Source: Leptasterias polaris
Taxonomy: Eukaryota; Echinodermata; Asteroidea; Forcipulatida; Asteriidae
Length of the DNA: 64,000 bases
Direction of reading: 5' to 3'
Assembly (NCBI GenBank): GCA_037783415.1
Contig: JAZGTN010000058.1
Location: forward strand, 7,600,001 to 7,664,000
The translations under genes and the position numbers were made by a program. A model generated the notes under the pieces. It saw only the letters and a list, made by a program, of their open reading frames with translations. It did no database searches and was not told the origin of the DNA. The stretch's first letter is position 1; each line of letters begins with the position of its first letter. This document shows, in pieces, positions 48,901-58,210 of this stretch.

Positions 48901-49948
48901 TATTTTATTGGAATGAACTAATCAAACAATTATTCATGGTTTAGGATGCCAGTGACAGCGACAAGGATGTCTATGACTCTGTACAAAAGCTCCAAGAGAA
49001 GGTGTCCCTTCAGGGGAAGAGCAGCAAGGAACACGCAGATGCCATCACCTTAGTGGAGGTAAATGTTATATAAATATGTGTTTTTCTTGATTGTTATGGA
49101 CCCTTTTTTTATAACAAAGGTTTGCAGTTTGAAGGCTTACCCCCCCCCCCCCTCTGTCTCTGATCGATTTCCTTTTTATTGATTTTTTTTCTCAGATGTA
49201 AAAAAAAAAATCATCTTGTGAGGGAATATGCCTGAGTAGCAGCCTTTGTAACGGAACATTTTTCTCAATTTATATAACTACACAAATTTTCAACAAATGT
49301 TCTTTCTTCGAATTGGGTGTTGCATCTGTGTGGAGGCCTATCCCCATGGCAAAAGCACTTTTTTAAAACTGATTTGGCATGTTTTGACTGCAGCAATAAC
49401 TGTTTCGCTCACCAAAATCGTCTCAAAATTTGCAAGGTCTGAATCATACTAAAGTAATATGCCTGTGTATTTTTCCAGCAGGACTTGAAAAGTAACGAGT
49501 ATACAGTGCTTATCACACATCAGTGTAATGGTAAAACTAAAATTAAGATAACTTAACGTACACCTGTTAAAATAAAATATTAAATACGGTGAATTCATTA
49601 TATTTTCAGGCACAAAACTTCAAGGCATCCTGTAAGCAAGGAGACCCCCCTCGACTAGTTGTTCTCTCGGACATGAAAGGCGACCTCTTTAGCAGCGGGT
49701 TCATATTGGCTGATGGAGAGGTCATCGAATGTCTGCCGGAAGACGGTATACTTGCAATGATTTTACTCTTGATGTTTACTTATTATGTCTGGGATCTGTC
49801 ATATCCCAAGCAATACCAGATCCTTGGCTTCATTCAGGAGTGGGTTTTCACTGACAAGGAAAACAAATTTTTGAAGTCCACAAACTTCAAGAATTTTGAA
49901 AAAAGATATGAAACTGTGGTGGATCGACAAACTGAAATTGAACAGTAA
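42903..49948 (+). CDS. SAM-domain protein gene, eight coding exons, 468 aa
   Basis: Coding exons: 42911-43001, 46073-46215, 46398-46679, 47259-47394, 47716-47912, 48300-48404, 48945-49058 and 49610-49948 (TAA). All junctions agree in phase and the sum, 1407 nt, is an intact frame. The start ATG follows the acceptor ttttactttcag at 42902. Residues 1-75 form a SAM domain: TVRDVLEWLSNKNLSD in exon 1, then GTALLSLTEEDIFHMFPDK in exon 2. The remainder has YADFGQLMYNMYPCIG, SYFNEKLSQKLRNIRWRR with a KKKR basic run, then FTLRRRWIQGL and an alpha-rich C-terminus. This resembles the multicopy 'SAM domain-containing protein 3-like' proteins of fish and invertebrates. SAM domains mediate homo- or hetero-oligomerisation. 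The donor at 46216 (gttggt) is weak. An alternative end exists: donor ACA|gtaagt at 49944 to an exon at 52703, adding about 26 residues. Confidence 0.8.
43620..46052 (+). CDS. CACTA/CMC-type transposase, 810 aa, intact
   Basis: Single uninterrupted frame, preceded by an acceptor (tatatttcag) at 43564 and lying wholly within intron 1 of the SAM gene. It stops 20 bp before the exon-2 acceptor. N-terminus: two C2H2-like fingers (CSMCPYF...HIVRRH at 7-28, CGAKGC...HVKRHH at about 38-60), then an acidic patch (67-90). Core: VYTDEFELVNPIG (Asp at about 265), then VVFLGDTPAAQ (Asp at about 358), followed by CRTC (the C(2)C insertion typical of CMC transposases), then HDPMHVLLEG (about 449), and WCMRMEGKHGLFK (about 613-626, candidate catalytic Glu). 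The spacing matches the DDE plan of plant Tnp2/TnpD-like proteins as I know them. No damage is visible, so the element may be autonomous. The DDE assignment is by eye and needs alignment. Confidence 0.75.
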   Translation: MATSQHCSMCPYFTSSTQNILQHIVRRHRNAPTFIAHCGAKGCGASFRKYNTYKIHVKRHHNYEREHVSVEGDVSDDSDRDDMDDECSELDTTKSEAAFLLKLKAAHGMSNSAIEEVILSVRELYQNRFNALKEMLEPQTLHDLNHLLDADTAFAELDSHYKREKYMKQHLGSVMPEAVVMGDHLARKKHKGSYKLSKKTDYGYFVPFLENLKSLLSMPEVQACLKEARFVSERLMTDVKDGVFLQNSKFLNEHPGALQFAVYTDEFELVNPIGSHTRRHKLCVFYYVLLNIPPEFRSKLSVIQLIAVAKSTYIKRYGSKTLLKDFQNALRSLHHGVNVSINDCDVLHYGLLVVFLGDTPAAQSVGGFKEGVGGALKPCRTCDISRNALNTRFYDKDCDGRDEDEHRDRCNELEGLSREAKLYWSKQYGINSKGLLFSVPEFQITKCILHDPMHVLLEGIARIEVRLLLVHLIQERYFSVSDLGRIIENFNYSSSEVNDKPQIIEAKDLQHSSTLRQTAASMKNLILLLPFMVGHMVPREDLHWVNFIRFQQIIGLCLSPVASERTYNSLTDLIATYLRYFIELYPDKSFTPKMHYLLHFPKQLLQFGPLRHHWCMRMEGKHGLFKSHKWRNFKAIAKSVAEYHQRWMCLQQLQASGKRSETYLYVGDEVNKGSTMSIDNYEYIEVLTPRCSELQNNDVHELLLTRRIQMKGLVYEVGTVLMTSWDDGCMPTLVRVKSIAVVEHAKYLICTDLEVEYFASHFNSFVVKDTGHLHAVHAAKDLSYRWPQISHETLGVKYVMLQNVDEVWFI
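46733..46850 (+). repeat. 118-bp dispersed repeat, copy 1
   Basis: The segment around attccctgaaaatcaacc and ctccctgattatggaaac recurs at 50028-50136. Both copies lie in or just after the SAM gene. Confidence 0.75.
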
Positions 49949-50132
49949 GTGAATAAGGGACATGCAAAATTCACTCTTTTTTTCTCATGGGCCGAGCTAA
50001 TTAAGTTGTGTGCACACCATCCAGAGATGCCAAATCTTCCTAATTCTGCGAAAAGTTCCCTGAAAATAAACCAATCTTTCCGTGTTCTGATGACTAAATT
50101 TAAAAATATCCCTGATTATGGAAACTTTCCGT

Positions 50133-50441
50133 ATTGGTCATTCTGTGTCAAATCAACCCAGGTCACCTCTCAGATTTGGCTAAAATTATTTTATAATTTT
50201 AATCTCTGGGTATAATGAACATATGGGGGAAAAGAGCTAACTCACCAGTTGTTTCGGAATAAAGGCCCCTTAAAGTGGGCGTGGCATCCCTCTCAAGGGA
50301 GGGTCACTGGAGTTGGATTTTTGGTAGCCTGTGTTCATTATACCCATAGATGAATATTAGAACTGATTTTAGTCAAGTCTGAGAGGTAACCCTACCAATT
50401 TTAAGAATATTGGTTGATTTGACACGGAATGATGACCCTTA
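50133..50441. mobile_element. 0.3 kb inverted-repeat element
   Basis: Arms of about 100 bp: gtcattctgtgtcaaatcaa at 50139 is mirrored by ttgatttgacacggaatgat ending at about 50440, and ctctgggtataatgaaca at 50202 is mirrored at 50333-50352. It lies inside the large transposon, 3' of the SAM gene. Confidence 0.7.
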
Positions 50442-50573
50442 ATTGAATTTGCAACATCCCGGTTAAATCCAATCAGTTATCCCGGTTAAACCGCTTACAT
50501 CCAACCAATCCGGATGGATTTACCGATATCCCTGTAAATCCCACCAGAGGATTTCGGGCACTCAGAGTATGGG

Positions 50574-51699
50574 GCGCCGTTTGTCATTTAATTGTTTAGC
50601 GTATTTTTGATGTGTTTTTACCATGGTTTGTAATAATTAGATGTAAACCATAGAAAGTGCTGTCGATTTATTTTGTGGTTTACATACCATAAATTTACAA
50701 TCAAAGCTTATAAGTTATGGTTTATAAACCATGGAAATTGAATCATCATAACATGGATAAACCATGGTTTATAAACCATGAAAATTGAATCATCATAACA
50801 TGGATAAACCATGGTTTATAAACCATGAAAATTGAATCATCATAACATGGATAAACCATGGTTTATAAACCATGAAAATTGAATCATCATAACATGGATA
50901 AACCATGGTTTATAAACCATGAAAATTGAATCATCATAACATGGATAAACCATGGTTTATAAACCATGAAAATTGAATCATCATAACATGGATAAACCAT
51001 GGTTTATAAACCATGGAAATTGAATCATCATAACATGGATAAACCATGGTTTATAAACCATGAAAATTTAAGCACCTTCAAGCTAAGCTTACTTCAAACA
51101 TGGTTTATAAACCATCAAAATGTAAGCATCATAAAACATGGTTTACAAATCATGGTTTATAAACCAAGATATTTTTTTAAAATGGTTTATAAACCATGAT
51201 TTGTGAACACACGATTTTCATGGTTTTTAAACCATGTTTTATGATGCTTTAATTGTTGTGGTTTATCAACCATGTTTTAAGATGCTTCACTTTTCATGGT
51301 TTATAAACCATGATTTATAAACCATGTTTTTAAGATGCCTAAATGCTAATGGTTTATAAACAATAATTTTTAAACCATGTTTTATGATACTTACATTTTT
51401 ATGGTTTATAAACCATGTTTTGAAAGTGCTTGAATTGTTCATGGTTTATAAACCATAATTTGTAAACCATGTTTTATGATGCTTAATTTGTTATGGTTTA
51501 TGCAAGGTTTATAAACCACGGTTTTATGACGCTTCAGTTTTCATGGTTTATTAACCATGGTTTATAGGCTTTGATTGTAAATTTTATGGTATGTAAACCA
51601 CAAAATAAATTGACAGCACTTTCTATGGTTTACATCTATAAACCATGGTAAAAACACATCAAAAATACTCTAAACAATTAATTGACAAACGGCGCCCCA
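50574..51699. mobile_element. 1.1 kb foldback element built of AAACCATGGTTTATAAACCATG units
   Basis: The terminal arms, about 130 bp each, start ggggcgccgtttgtc and end gacaaacggcgcccc. The left half holds a perfect 48-bp tandem array (taaaccatggtttataaacc, followed by atgaaaattgaatcatc) with about seven copies at 50755-51060. The right half holds diverged, mostly opposite copies. The unit is itself a palindrome, so the block is palindromic at three scales. The whole is nested in the CACTA-type element. Confidence 0.85.
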
Positions 51700-52690
51700 T
51701 ATCAGGGTATGTCTACAATTATCACTCACAGCAATCACTGTTTGTATACTATAGGCTAGATAGATTGTTACCTCTCACTTTTCTTCCAACTTCGTCAAAA
51801 TGAAGATACTATCCAAAATAAACTTTGTTTATAGACCATGTTACCCTTGTTTACAGAGTAGTAAAATTGTACATTATAGTGCATTTTCTGACGGGCAAGA
51901 AACTACACAGGCTATATGGGAAAATTTACATTTTGTGTCATAATTTTAAAATTCAAAATTCACAAAAGCAACAGTGGTATAGCTTTTGAGATGTCCCCCT
52001 TTTCTTCATATCAAAAGTTGAGAAAAATCAGACAGTTCAATCTCTATAAAACTTAAGATTTGTTGTATTCTTCCATTGAGCTGTGTACAAATGTGCCTGC
52101 AGGAAGTCCAGGCTCTGTGGCTCTTTTGTAAACATGTGATGTCACAGGTCACATGTACCATATTGCTTGAGGCCAAAAAAATAAATGTTCTGTTTCCGAT
52201 TACATGCCATTTTAAAATAGGGTCGGTAGGTCGGAATGTTGTTTTTTTTTTGCCTTTTTTTTAAAAATTCCTCCGTGGAGCGCAAATTCAAGATTGCCCA
52301 AAAGATTGTCCATTTTTTGCGCAATTAACAGATTTGCGCACAAATTTGGCAAACTTTGGCACTTTTGCGCAATCTGGGAATTGCGCACCGTCGTGCACGC
52401 ACAATTTTTTTATTTTTTTATAATTTTTTTTAGCCAAATAAAAACTTTAGGGTCGCGGCGTTAAATTAGGGTCGGTCGGGAAACCGAACATTTTTTTTTT
52501 GGGCCTAATGCCAGTAAGGTGAGTGTTAGGCTTTAGGCAAAAAACTGTTGTATTACTGTTTGTATATAACGTTGATGTTGAATTGAATAAATAATGATAC
52601 ATAAATATTGAACCTTGCTGTTGATAATTCATTACCGTGCCGTTTATTAAATTCGATTAATAGTCCATTTTGTTTATTATTATTATTATT
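51700..52690. other. AT-rich tail of the large transposon
   Basis: No gene found. A stretch at 52205-52500 has repeated gggtcgg motifs and runs of T and looks like dispersed repeat. Confidence 0.4.
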
Positions 52691-52779
52691 TATTTGTTAC
52701 AGAAAACAGGGTGCATACCAGGAGATTTCAGAGCATTTTACAGGTGTTCTTAGCTTTTCAACATTTACTTTTTCTTACT

Positions 52780-53119
52780 AAAAGAAAAGAGACGGATGTT
52801 TAAAAACTAAGCACATTCTCTGAAACATGTCTTGCACCCTAAACATGTTTAGCACTCACTATTTTGGAGCCCTAAACACATTATATCTAAACGTGTCACA
52901 GGCTAAATGTGTCTCGGGGTAACATGTCACAGAAGTGCGCAATCTAAACATGTTGAGGGGTAAACATGTCACAGAAGTGCGCAATCTAAACATGTTGAGG
53001 GGTAAACATGTCACAGAAGTGTGCAATCTAAACATGTTGAGGGCTAAACGTGTTAAAAAAGTGGGTACAAGCGAGGCGTTTAGAAATGTGCTTATAATCT
53101 AAACACCATTTTTACAGTG
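52780..53119 (+). repeat. right subterminal array of the CACTA-type element
   Basis: Three direct units of about 52 bp at 52920-53045 (gcaatctaaacatgttgagg then ggtaaacatgtcacagaag), plus single sites taaacatgtttagc, ctaaacgtgtcac, gctaaatgtgtc and gctaaacgtgttaaa. The core CTAAACRTGTT(GAG) is the same as in the left array and in the same strand sense. Confidence 0.85.
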
Positions 53120-54140
53120 TAGTAACAGCAGGAGAGTCTCCATCATCATCAGCACCAACAGGAAAGTTTCCATTACGTAATGCACCAGCAAAAGGATATC
53201 TCTCACTACCAGCGCCAACAGGGAATTCTCCATTACGACCACCCGCACCATCAGGAGTATCTTTATCACCAGCATGATGAGAGTTCTCATTACCACCAGC
53301 ACCACCACCAGCACCAGCACCAGCAATTAGAGGGTTCTCCTCACCAATAGCACCAACAGGAAAGTCTCCAATAGCACCACCAGCACCGGCAGTAGAGTTC
53401 TTACCACCAACAGCACTAGCACGAGAGTTTTTAACACCAACAGCACCAGCACAAGAGTTCTTACCACCAACAGCGCAAGAAGGAGAGTTTGAACTACCAC
53501 AAGCACCATCAGGAGAGTCCCTACCAACACAAGCGCAAACATGGACGCCTCCATTACCAGCAAGTCTCCATTACCACTAACAACAGGAACACAACATGTG
53601 TCATCATTATCATGCATAGTCGAAAACAAAGACAAGATTTCATGACTAACCTGCAAAACATCAATATTAGCTGGATGGGCTATTTTGGTATCGGTTACTG
53701 AAGTAACAGCATCATTTGTAGCTTTAAACACTGCATGCCTTTCAAATGAAAATGGGATCACGACTGAAAAGTTTGAATCGGTATCCGATTCCTCTATGTA
53801 TGATCCAGGCGAACCAACCTCAAAATCTGAAAGCATTTCTCGAGTATCATCATTAGCACCAGCAGGAGAGTCCTGACCATCACCAGCACCAGCACCAGCA
53901 CAAGAGTCATTATCACCACCGGCAGGAGAGTCCTTGACACCAACAGCACCAGCAAGAGAGTCTACAACACCACCAACACCAGCAGGAGAGTCCTCATTAA
54001 CAACAGCACCAGCAGGAGAGTCCTCATTAACAACAGCACCAGCAGGAGAGTCCTCATTAACAACAGCACCAGCAGGAGAGTCCTCATTACCACCAGCAGG
54101 AGAGTCCTCATTACCAACAGCACCAGCAGGAGAGTCCTCA
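53120..54140 (-). CDS. finger/recombinase-like gene: exon A, middle part (DSPAG repeats)
   Basis: On the minus strand 54140-53860 encodes about eight repeats of NEDSPAGAV. Then comes a unique acidic segment (REMLSDFEVGSPGSYIEESD), then from 53560 to 53120 more degenerate repeats (RDSPDGA, GDFPVGA, GDSPAVT). A frameshift of about four bases is needed near 53590 (gacttgctgg in place of a gactctcctgctgg-type unit). The repeat segments are otherwise all in one frame. A consensus-like donor, TTGCAG|gttagt, lies in phase 0 at 53651. The repeats are disordered, acidic and low-complexity; no enzymatic role is suggested. Confidence 0.6.
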
Positions 54141-54144
54141 TTAA

Positions 54145-57100
54145 CCCTTTCAGTACCAACACATATTGGCTACTTATGCCATGGTGACCAGAGACATTTC
54201 CTTGACATGGCTACCTGGAGACCAACACTATTTTGCAAAGTTTCAGGTTACAGCGCCCTCACAAGGCAGATTGGGGTTAGCCTAGGTCCTAGTCACATAA
54301 TGCAAGTTGAGCAAGCAATAACATATTACTGTTTCCTTTGGCATATTGCCTTGGACTAAATCATTGCCTTTAACATATATTTGAGGTATGGTATTATGAC
54401 CACTAAATACACAATTGAGTAGTTTAAATGTTGAAGCTAAACATTTGTCAAGTAGCTGTTCATACCAATCTGCATGAGACATATTTTTGAAACGTTAAAT
54501 AAACATAAGGTTTTAATAAATTACTTTTGAAACAGCATCCTTCCCCCCCCCCAAACCCGCCCAAAATTAAATAACAATTGGTTGAGCCTCACAGATACTG
54601 GGAGTTGGTGACTATACCCATGTTGATCAATTGGTTAAGGCGGCCATTTAGATTGTTGGCAAATTATGAATCGTCCAAAAAAAAAAAAAGTTTTAATTAA
54701 ATTTTTAGGAAGCACCCCCCCCCAACCCGCTCCTAGGATAGGACATTAAATATAAACAAGAGAGTTTGGATTACGCACAATATGACTTATAAATAAATGA
54801 CTGGTAAAATCAATCGTTTTATTTATTTCTACATTTAATGACAAAGAAGGAACTGACATAAAATTACATTAAATATTGCCCATTTGTAAATGTCCGCCAA
54901 GCAATTTGGTTTTGGTCCGTATCTCCGTCTATGAGCCTCACATACATAAATTATAATTGCCATGGTGGTTCAGTCGCTTTAAAAAGGCGGCCATTTAGAT
55001 TATTATAACATTAAAAATAACAAAGAGAAGTTTGATTAAGCACAATATGAACGTTACTCGAACAAAATAACTCATAAAATTTATGTTTTACCTATCATTA
55101 ACCAATATGTCAAGAAGGAACTAACAAAAAATATTTCCAAAGTGCTATACTTGTTTTTTCTACGTACCATCCTCCCCCCCCCCCCCCCCCGCCTCAATGT
55201 TGGAAACTTGAATGTATTAAGGATCCAGGAACCCAACAAGACACATAATTAAGTAATTGCATCAGTCGGTTAAGGCGGCCATTTTAATAATAAAAATGGC
55301 CGCCAACCAATTTGGTTTTGGCCCGTAACATAAAATATGGCGAGGTTTTCAGGATGCAGGAACCCAATGAAACCAAATACAAACAATGTGGTACAGTTGC
55401 TTAAGTCGGCCATTTTGATTAATGTAAAATTTGTTTCTGAAACCTTAAATAAACATAATGTTTTAATACATTCCTTTAGGATTGCACATTCAATAAACAG
55501 AAGAGAGTTTTGATTACGCACAATAGGAACTGGACAAAAATTACTCCTCAAATCAAATTTACACCTATCATGAAGCAATATGTAAAGAAGGAACTAACAT
55601 TACATTTTGCCAAAGTGCTATACTTGTTTTTTCTAAGTACCATCCCCCCCTCCCCCCCGCCTCAATGTTGATTGTTGGCAGGCATGCGATTGTGGGATTC
55701 AACATTGTAGCGGGGGGGGGGGGGAGTATTCAGAAAGTTTATAAAATTATTCGTTTGGTGTGGAAATTCTCCAATAATGGTATAACCGCTTTACACTTTT
55801 TTTACATAATTAACTTAATAGTTGAATTGTTGACCTAATTTATCGCTTGGTGTGGAATTTTTCAAAGCATGGTATAACACACATTGGCTTGATACACTGC
55901 TTACAAATCGTGCGAGTTTGTTTCCGATTAGAGGTGGAACTGCATACAACACAGTCACGTTTCTTCCCGTCAACATTCGGACCTGGAAAGTGCTGAGTTG
56001 AAAGGGCGTTTGAAGCACTTGACACTTTACGGGCATGGTGAACTGGGTTGTTCTCGAAGCTTGAAATAAGTGCCTCTATCACCTTGACCCGAAAATCCAA
56101 AGTAGACAAGCTCTTGTTTGTATGGATGCTGTTGTATACGACATTAGCATTGAGCAAACATATGTCTAGGATTGTAATAAATACACGTTTCCACCATTTG
56201 AATGTTTTGTGGGTATGAGTATAGTACGTGCATAATTGTCCTGCCAGATCCGTGCCCCCCATGTATTTATTGTAATCCTCGACTAGGCACGGTTTTTTGA
56301 TATGACGAAATCCTGTTGAAGTTTTCCGGCTCCGAATCTTTTTACTAGTGACACTGCAATCGCCATAGTTTGAGAGGAGAGTGACACGTTTTGTGTCCTG
56401 CCACATAACGCATAGTTGGCCTGCTTTCTGAAAATATTTGGGATCTGCACCGCTTTTCATAGGAAATTTCTTGGAGTTTGCTACGTCGGGTATCCCTAGG
56501 GTGGTATAGCGCACAGTTCCACAAGCTCCGAATCCTAGCTCAGACAACTTGGAGAACAGAGCCGGGCTAGTAAACCAATTGTCCATGTAGATGCAATGTC
56601 CTTTATTTTCGAGTCCCTGCAAAAGGTTCAATACTATGTGCCTATTTCGGATGGATGGTTTGTCTCAGGATCACTTATAGAGGACTGTCCTTGTGGGCAC
56701 CTGGCCGGGCTGCGATCCTGTGAACAACTCCCAGGCACATGTGTACCCTGTGTCGGATTCGTTCAATGAGAAAGATTTCAATCCCCATTTTGCGGCTTTT
56801 CTTGGCATGTACTGCTTGAAGCTCACCCGTCCTTTGAATTTGACCATCGTCTCGTCCGGTGAAAGGCTTCGTCCCGGCTGGTACACCCGGAGGAATGATG
56901 GTAGTACAATGTTTAACAGTGGCCGTAATTTAGCAAGTTTGTCACGGGGAGAGTCGCCCTCGACATCTCTGTTATTGGCGAGGTGAAAAAATCTTAGGAT
57001 TGCAGTAAATCGGTTACGAGCCATGGTTGCTGAGTACAGGGGACTTCGTAGAATTTCAGACCTGGACCAATGCATGGAGTAACGAGGCCTTTTGTTGATT

Positions 57101-57853
57101 CCCATGCAAAGAAGTAGGGCCACGAATGCCATCATTTCAGGTACATCAGTTGGTCTCCATCCACACTTATTTTCTGCCCCCGCTCCCAATATTTGTTCAG
57201 CATAACGATTAGTCTCTAGTACCATCATCTGCCACACTGCTTCACAAAAGTACAGTTTGAAGATTTGTATGGGGGAGAACGAACTGAAGTCTTCTGTAGC
57301 CCCGGTGTTTGCTGTAAATTTAACAGGCGGTTGCCGTGTGTAACAGTTGGCTTCACGCCATCCACACCTGAAATTCGTTTTTTGTTGTTGTCTTCTTACC
57401 CTTCTTAGAACAGGTTAATGTTGCTGTTGATGTCGAGGCCCTCGGCTCTGTATCCTCTGTCTTCTGACGTCTCCGAGTCCTCAAGTGGCGATTCCTCGTC
57501 AGATGACATTTCTGAACCACTGTCTGCGAAAATTTCTTCCAAAATTTTATCATTTTCTTCAGCCATGTTCTCAGAATGATCTCTTACTCAAGAATGCGTG
57601 GGGGGACGCTTAACGATCCCGCTTACATTTTAAAACTTGCGACGCTTCAGGGCACACGCGGCCAGCTTATTGCCATGGGGATGGACGCAGGCGATTGAGG
57701 GGGCTATTAACATTTTGATAACTTACTTTTTGTCGAAGTGCCACAGAGGCTCATTGGTCACCAAGAGTGCTAATAATTACGTGCCATACGGGCTCATTGG
57801 TCACCAAGTGGGATGTTGTTTTGAGCCGCTATGGCACGGCGGTACTGAAAGGG
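54145..57853 (-). mobile_element. piggyBac element, 3.7 kb, TTAA target duplication
   Basis: The terminal inverted repeats CCCTTTCAGTACC (54145-54157) and GGTACTGAAAGGG (57841-57853) match over all 13 bp. TTAA flanks both sides (54141-54144, 57854-57857). The transposase is on the minus strand. 54500-55720, downstream of the gene, is noncoding with internal repeats: 55020-55200 and 55495-55670 resemble each other, each with a poly-C tract. A direct repeat, gctcattggtcaccaag, lies near the 57.8 kb end (57749, 57790). Confidence 0.95.
55840..57566 (-). pseudogene. piggyBac transposase, interrupted
   Basis: ATG at 57566 begins an acidic N-terminus typical of the family (AEENDKILEEIF). It shifts frame around 57380-57420. 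The frame 57350-56671 holds the first catalytic Asp (SLSPDETMVKFKGR). Two in-frame TGA codons follow, at 56671 and 56665, three codons apart. The frame then continues to 55840 with the second Asp (IYMDNWFTSP), the third (VEDYNKYMGGTD) and the Cys-rich C-terminal finger (CVVCSSTSN...CKQCIKPMC). All domains are present. One frameshift and two nonsense codons make this copy inactive. Confidence 0.9.
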
Positions 57854-57857
57854 TTAA

Positions 57858-57927
57858 CAACAGCACCAGCAGGAAAGTCTCCATTAGCACCACCAACACC
57901 AGCAGGAGAGCCAATGGATGCTTGCTG
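57858..57927 (-). CDS. finger/recombinase-like gene: exon A, 5' part
   Basis: The acceptor gtttgtgttttgcag ends at 57928 (a NAGNAG site), followed by QQASIGSPAGVGG and GDFPAGAV. With one TTAA retained, the frame runs straight into NEDSPAGAV on the far side of the piggyBac element. The upstream exons must lie at higher coordinates. I could not identify them in the satellite that follows. Confidence 0.6.
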
Positions 57928-57984
57928 CTGCAAAACACAAACAAAAACAATTAAAGAACTAGAAATAAGTTTTTGTTGCGAGCA

Positions 57985-58210
57985 CAAAAACAAGGTGTTC
58001 GGGAATTTTTTTCCCCCCAGGACCAAGCATTACTACTCAGTATATAGATCTTGAACCTGCACCTTTAAGTGACGTCATGTCACACTCGATGACGTCATCG
58101 TGGTGTGAACAAATGTTGTGGATGTAACATATCCCAACTTGGATACATGCAAAGTTTCAGCTTGATTACCAAAGTCGTTCTGTACTCATAAATCTTGTAA
58201 GAACTAGCAG
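57985..58210. repeat. partial copy of the TGACGTCA satellite
   Basis: aaggtgttcgg, two tgacgtcat sites, and a block with gatgtaacatatcccaa and tgcaaagtttcagcttga match the start of the repeat unit at 61940-62120. It is separated from the main array by the insertion at 58.2-60.7 kb. Confidence 0.65.

Larger units (their letters stand above)
39775..53119 (+). mobile_element. 13.3 kb CACTA/CMC-type DNA transposon with two genes
   Basis: The ends are CACTGTAAAAAcgg at 39775 and the reverse complement (tttttacagtg) at 53109-53119. The terminal match extends over about 25 bp with gaps, and over ACTACACTGTAAAAA if the flanks are included. TA lies on both outer sides. Removing the element with one TA restores the reading frame of the surrounding exon, which supports a 2-bp TA duplication. 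Inside are a 136-bp subterminal array (left), a promoter region, an intact CMC-type transposase, an eight-exon SAM-domain gene, two nested foldback elements, and a second subterminal array (right). CACTG ends with short target duplications fit the CACTA-Mirage-Chapaev supergroup. Confidence 0.8.

Noticed and set aside
39775..53119. The whole CACTG element acting as a simple intron through the GT and AG of its own ends
   Set aside because: Joining ACT|GT...AG|TGT leaves the exon out of frame by one; only the upstream donor at 53651 gives a frame match.
53099..53326. Val/Leu-rich frame that looks like a membrane protein; likewise 53962-54162
   Set aside because: Out-of-frame reading of the DSPAG-encoding repeats; the hydrophobic look comes from the repeat shifted by one base.
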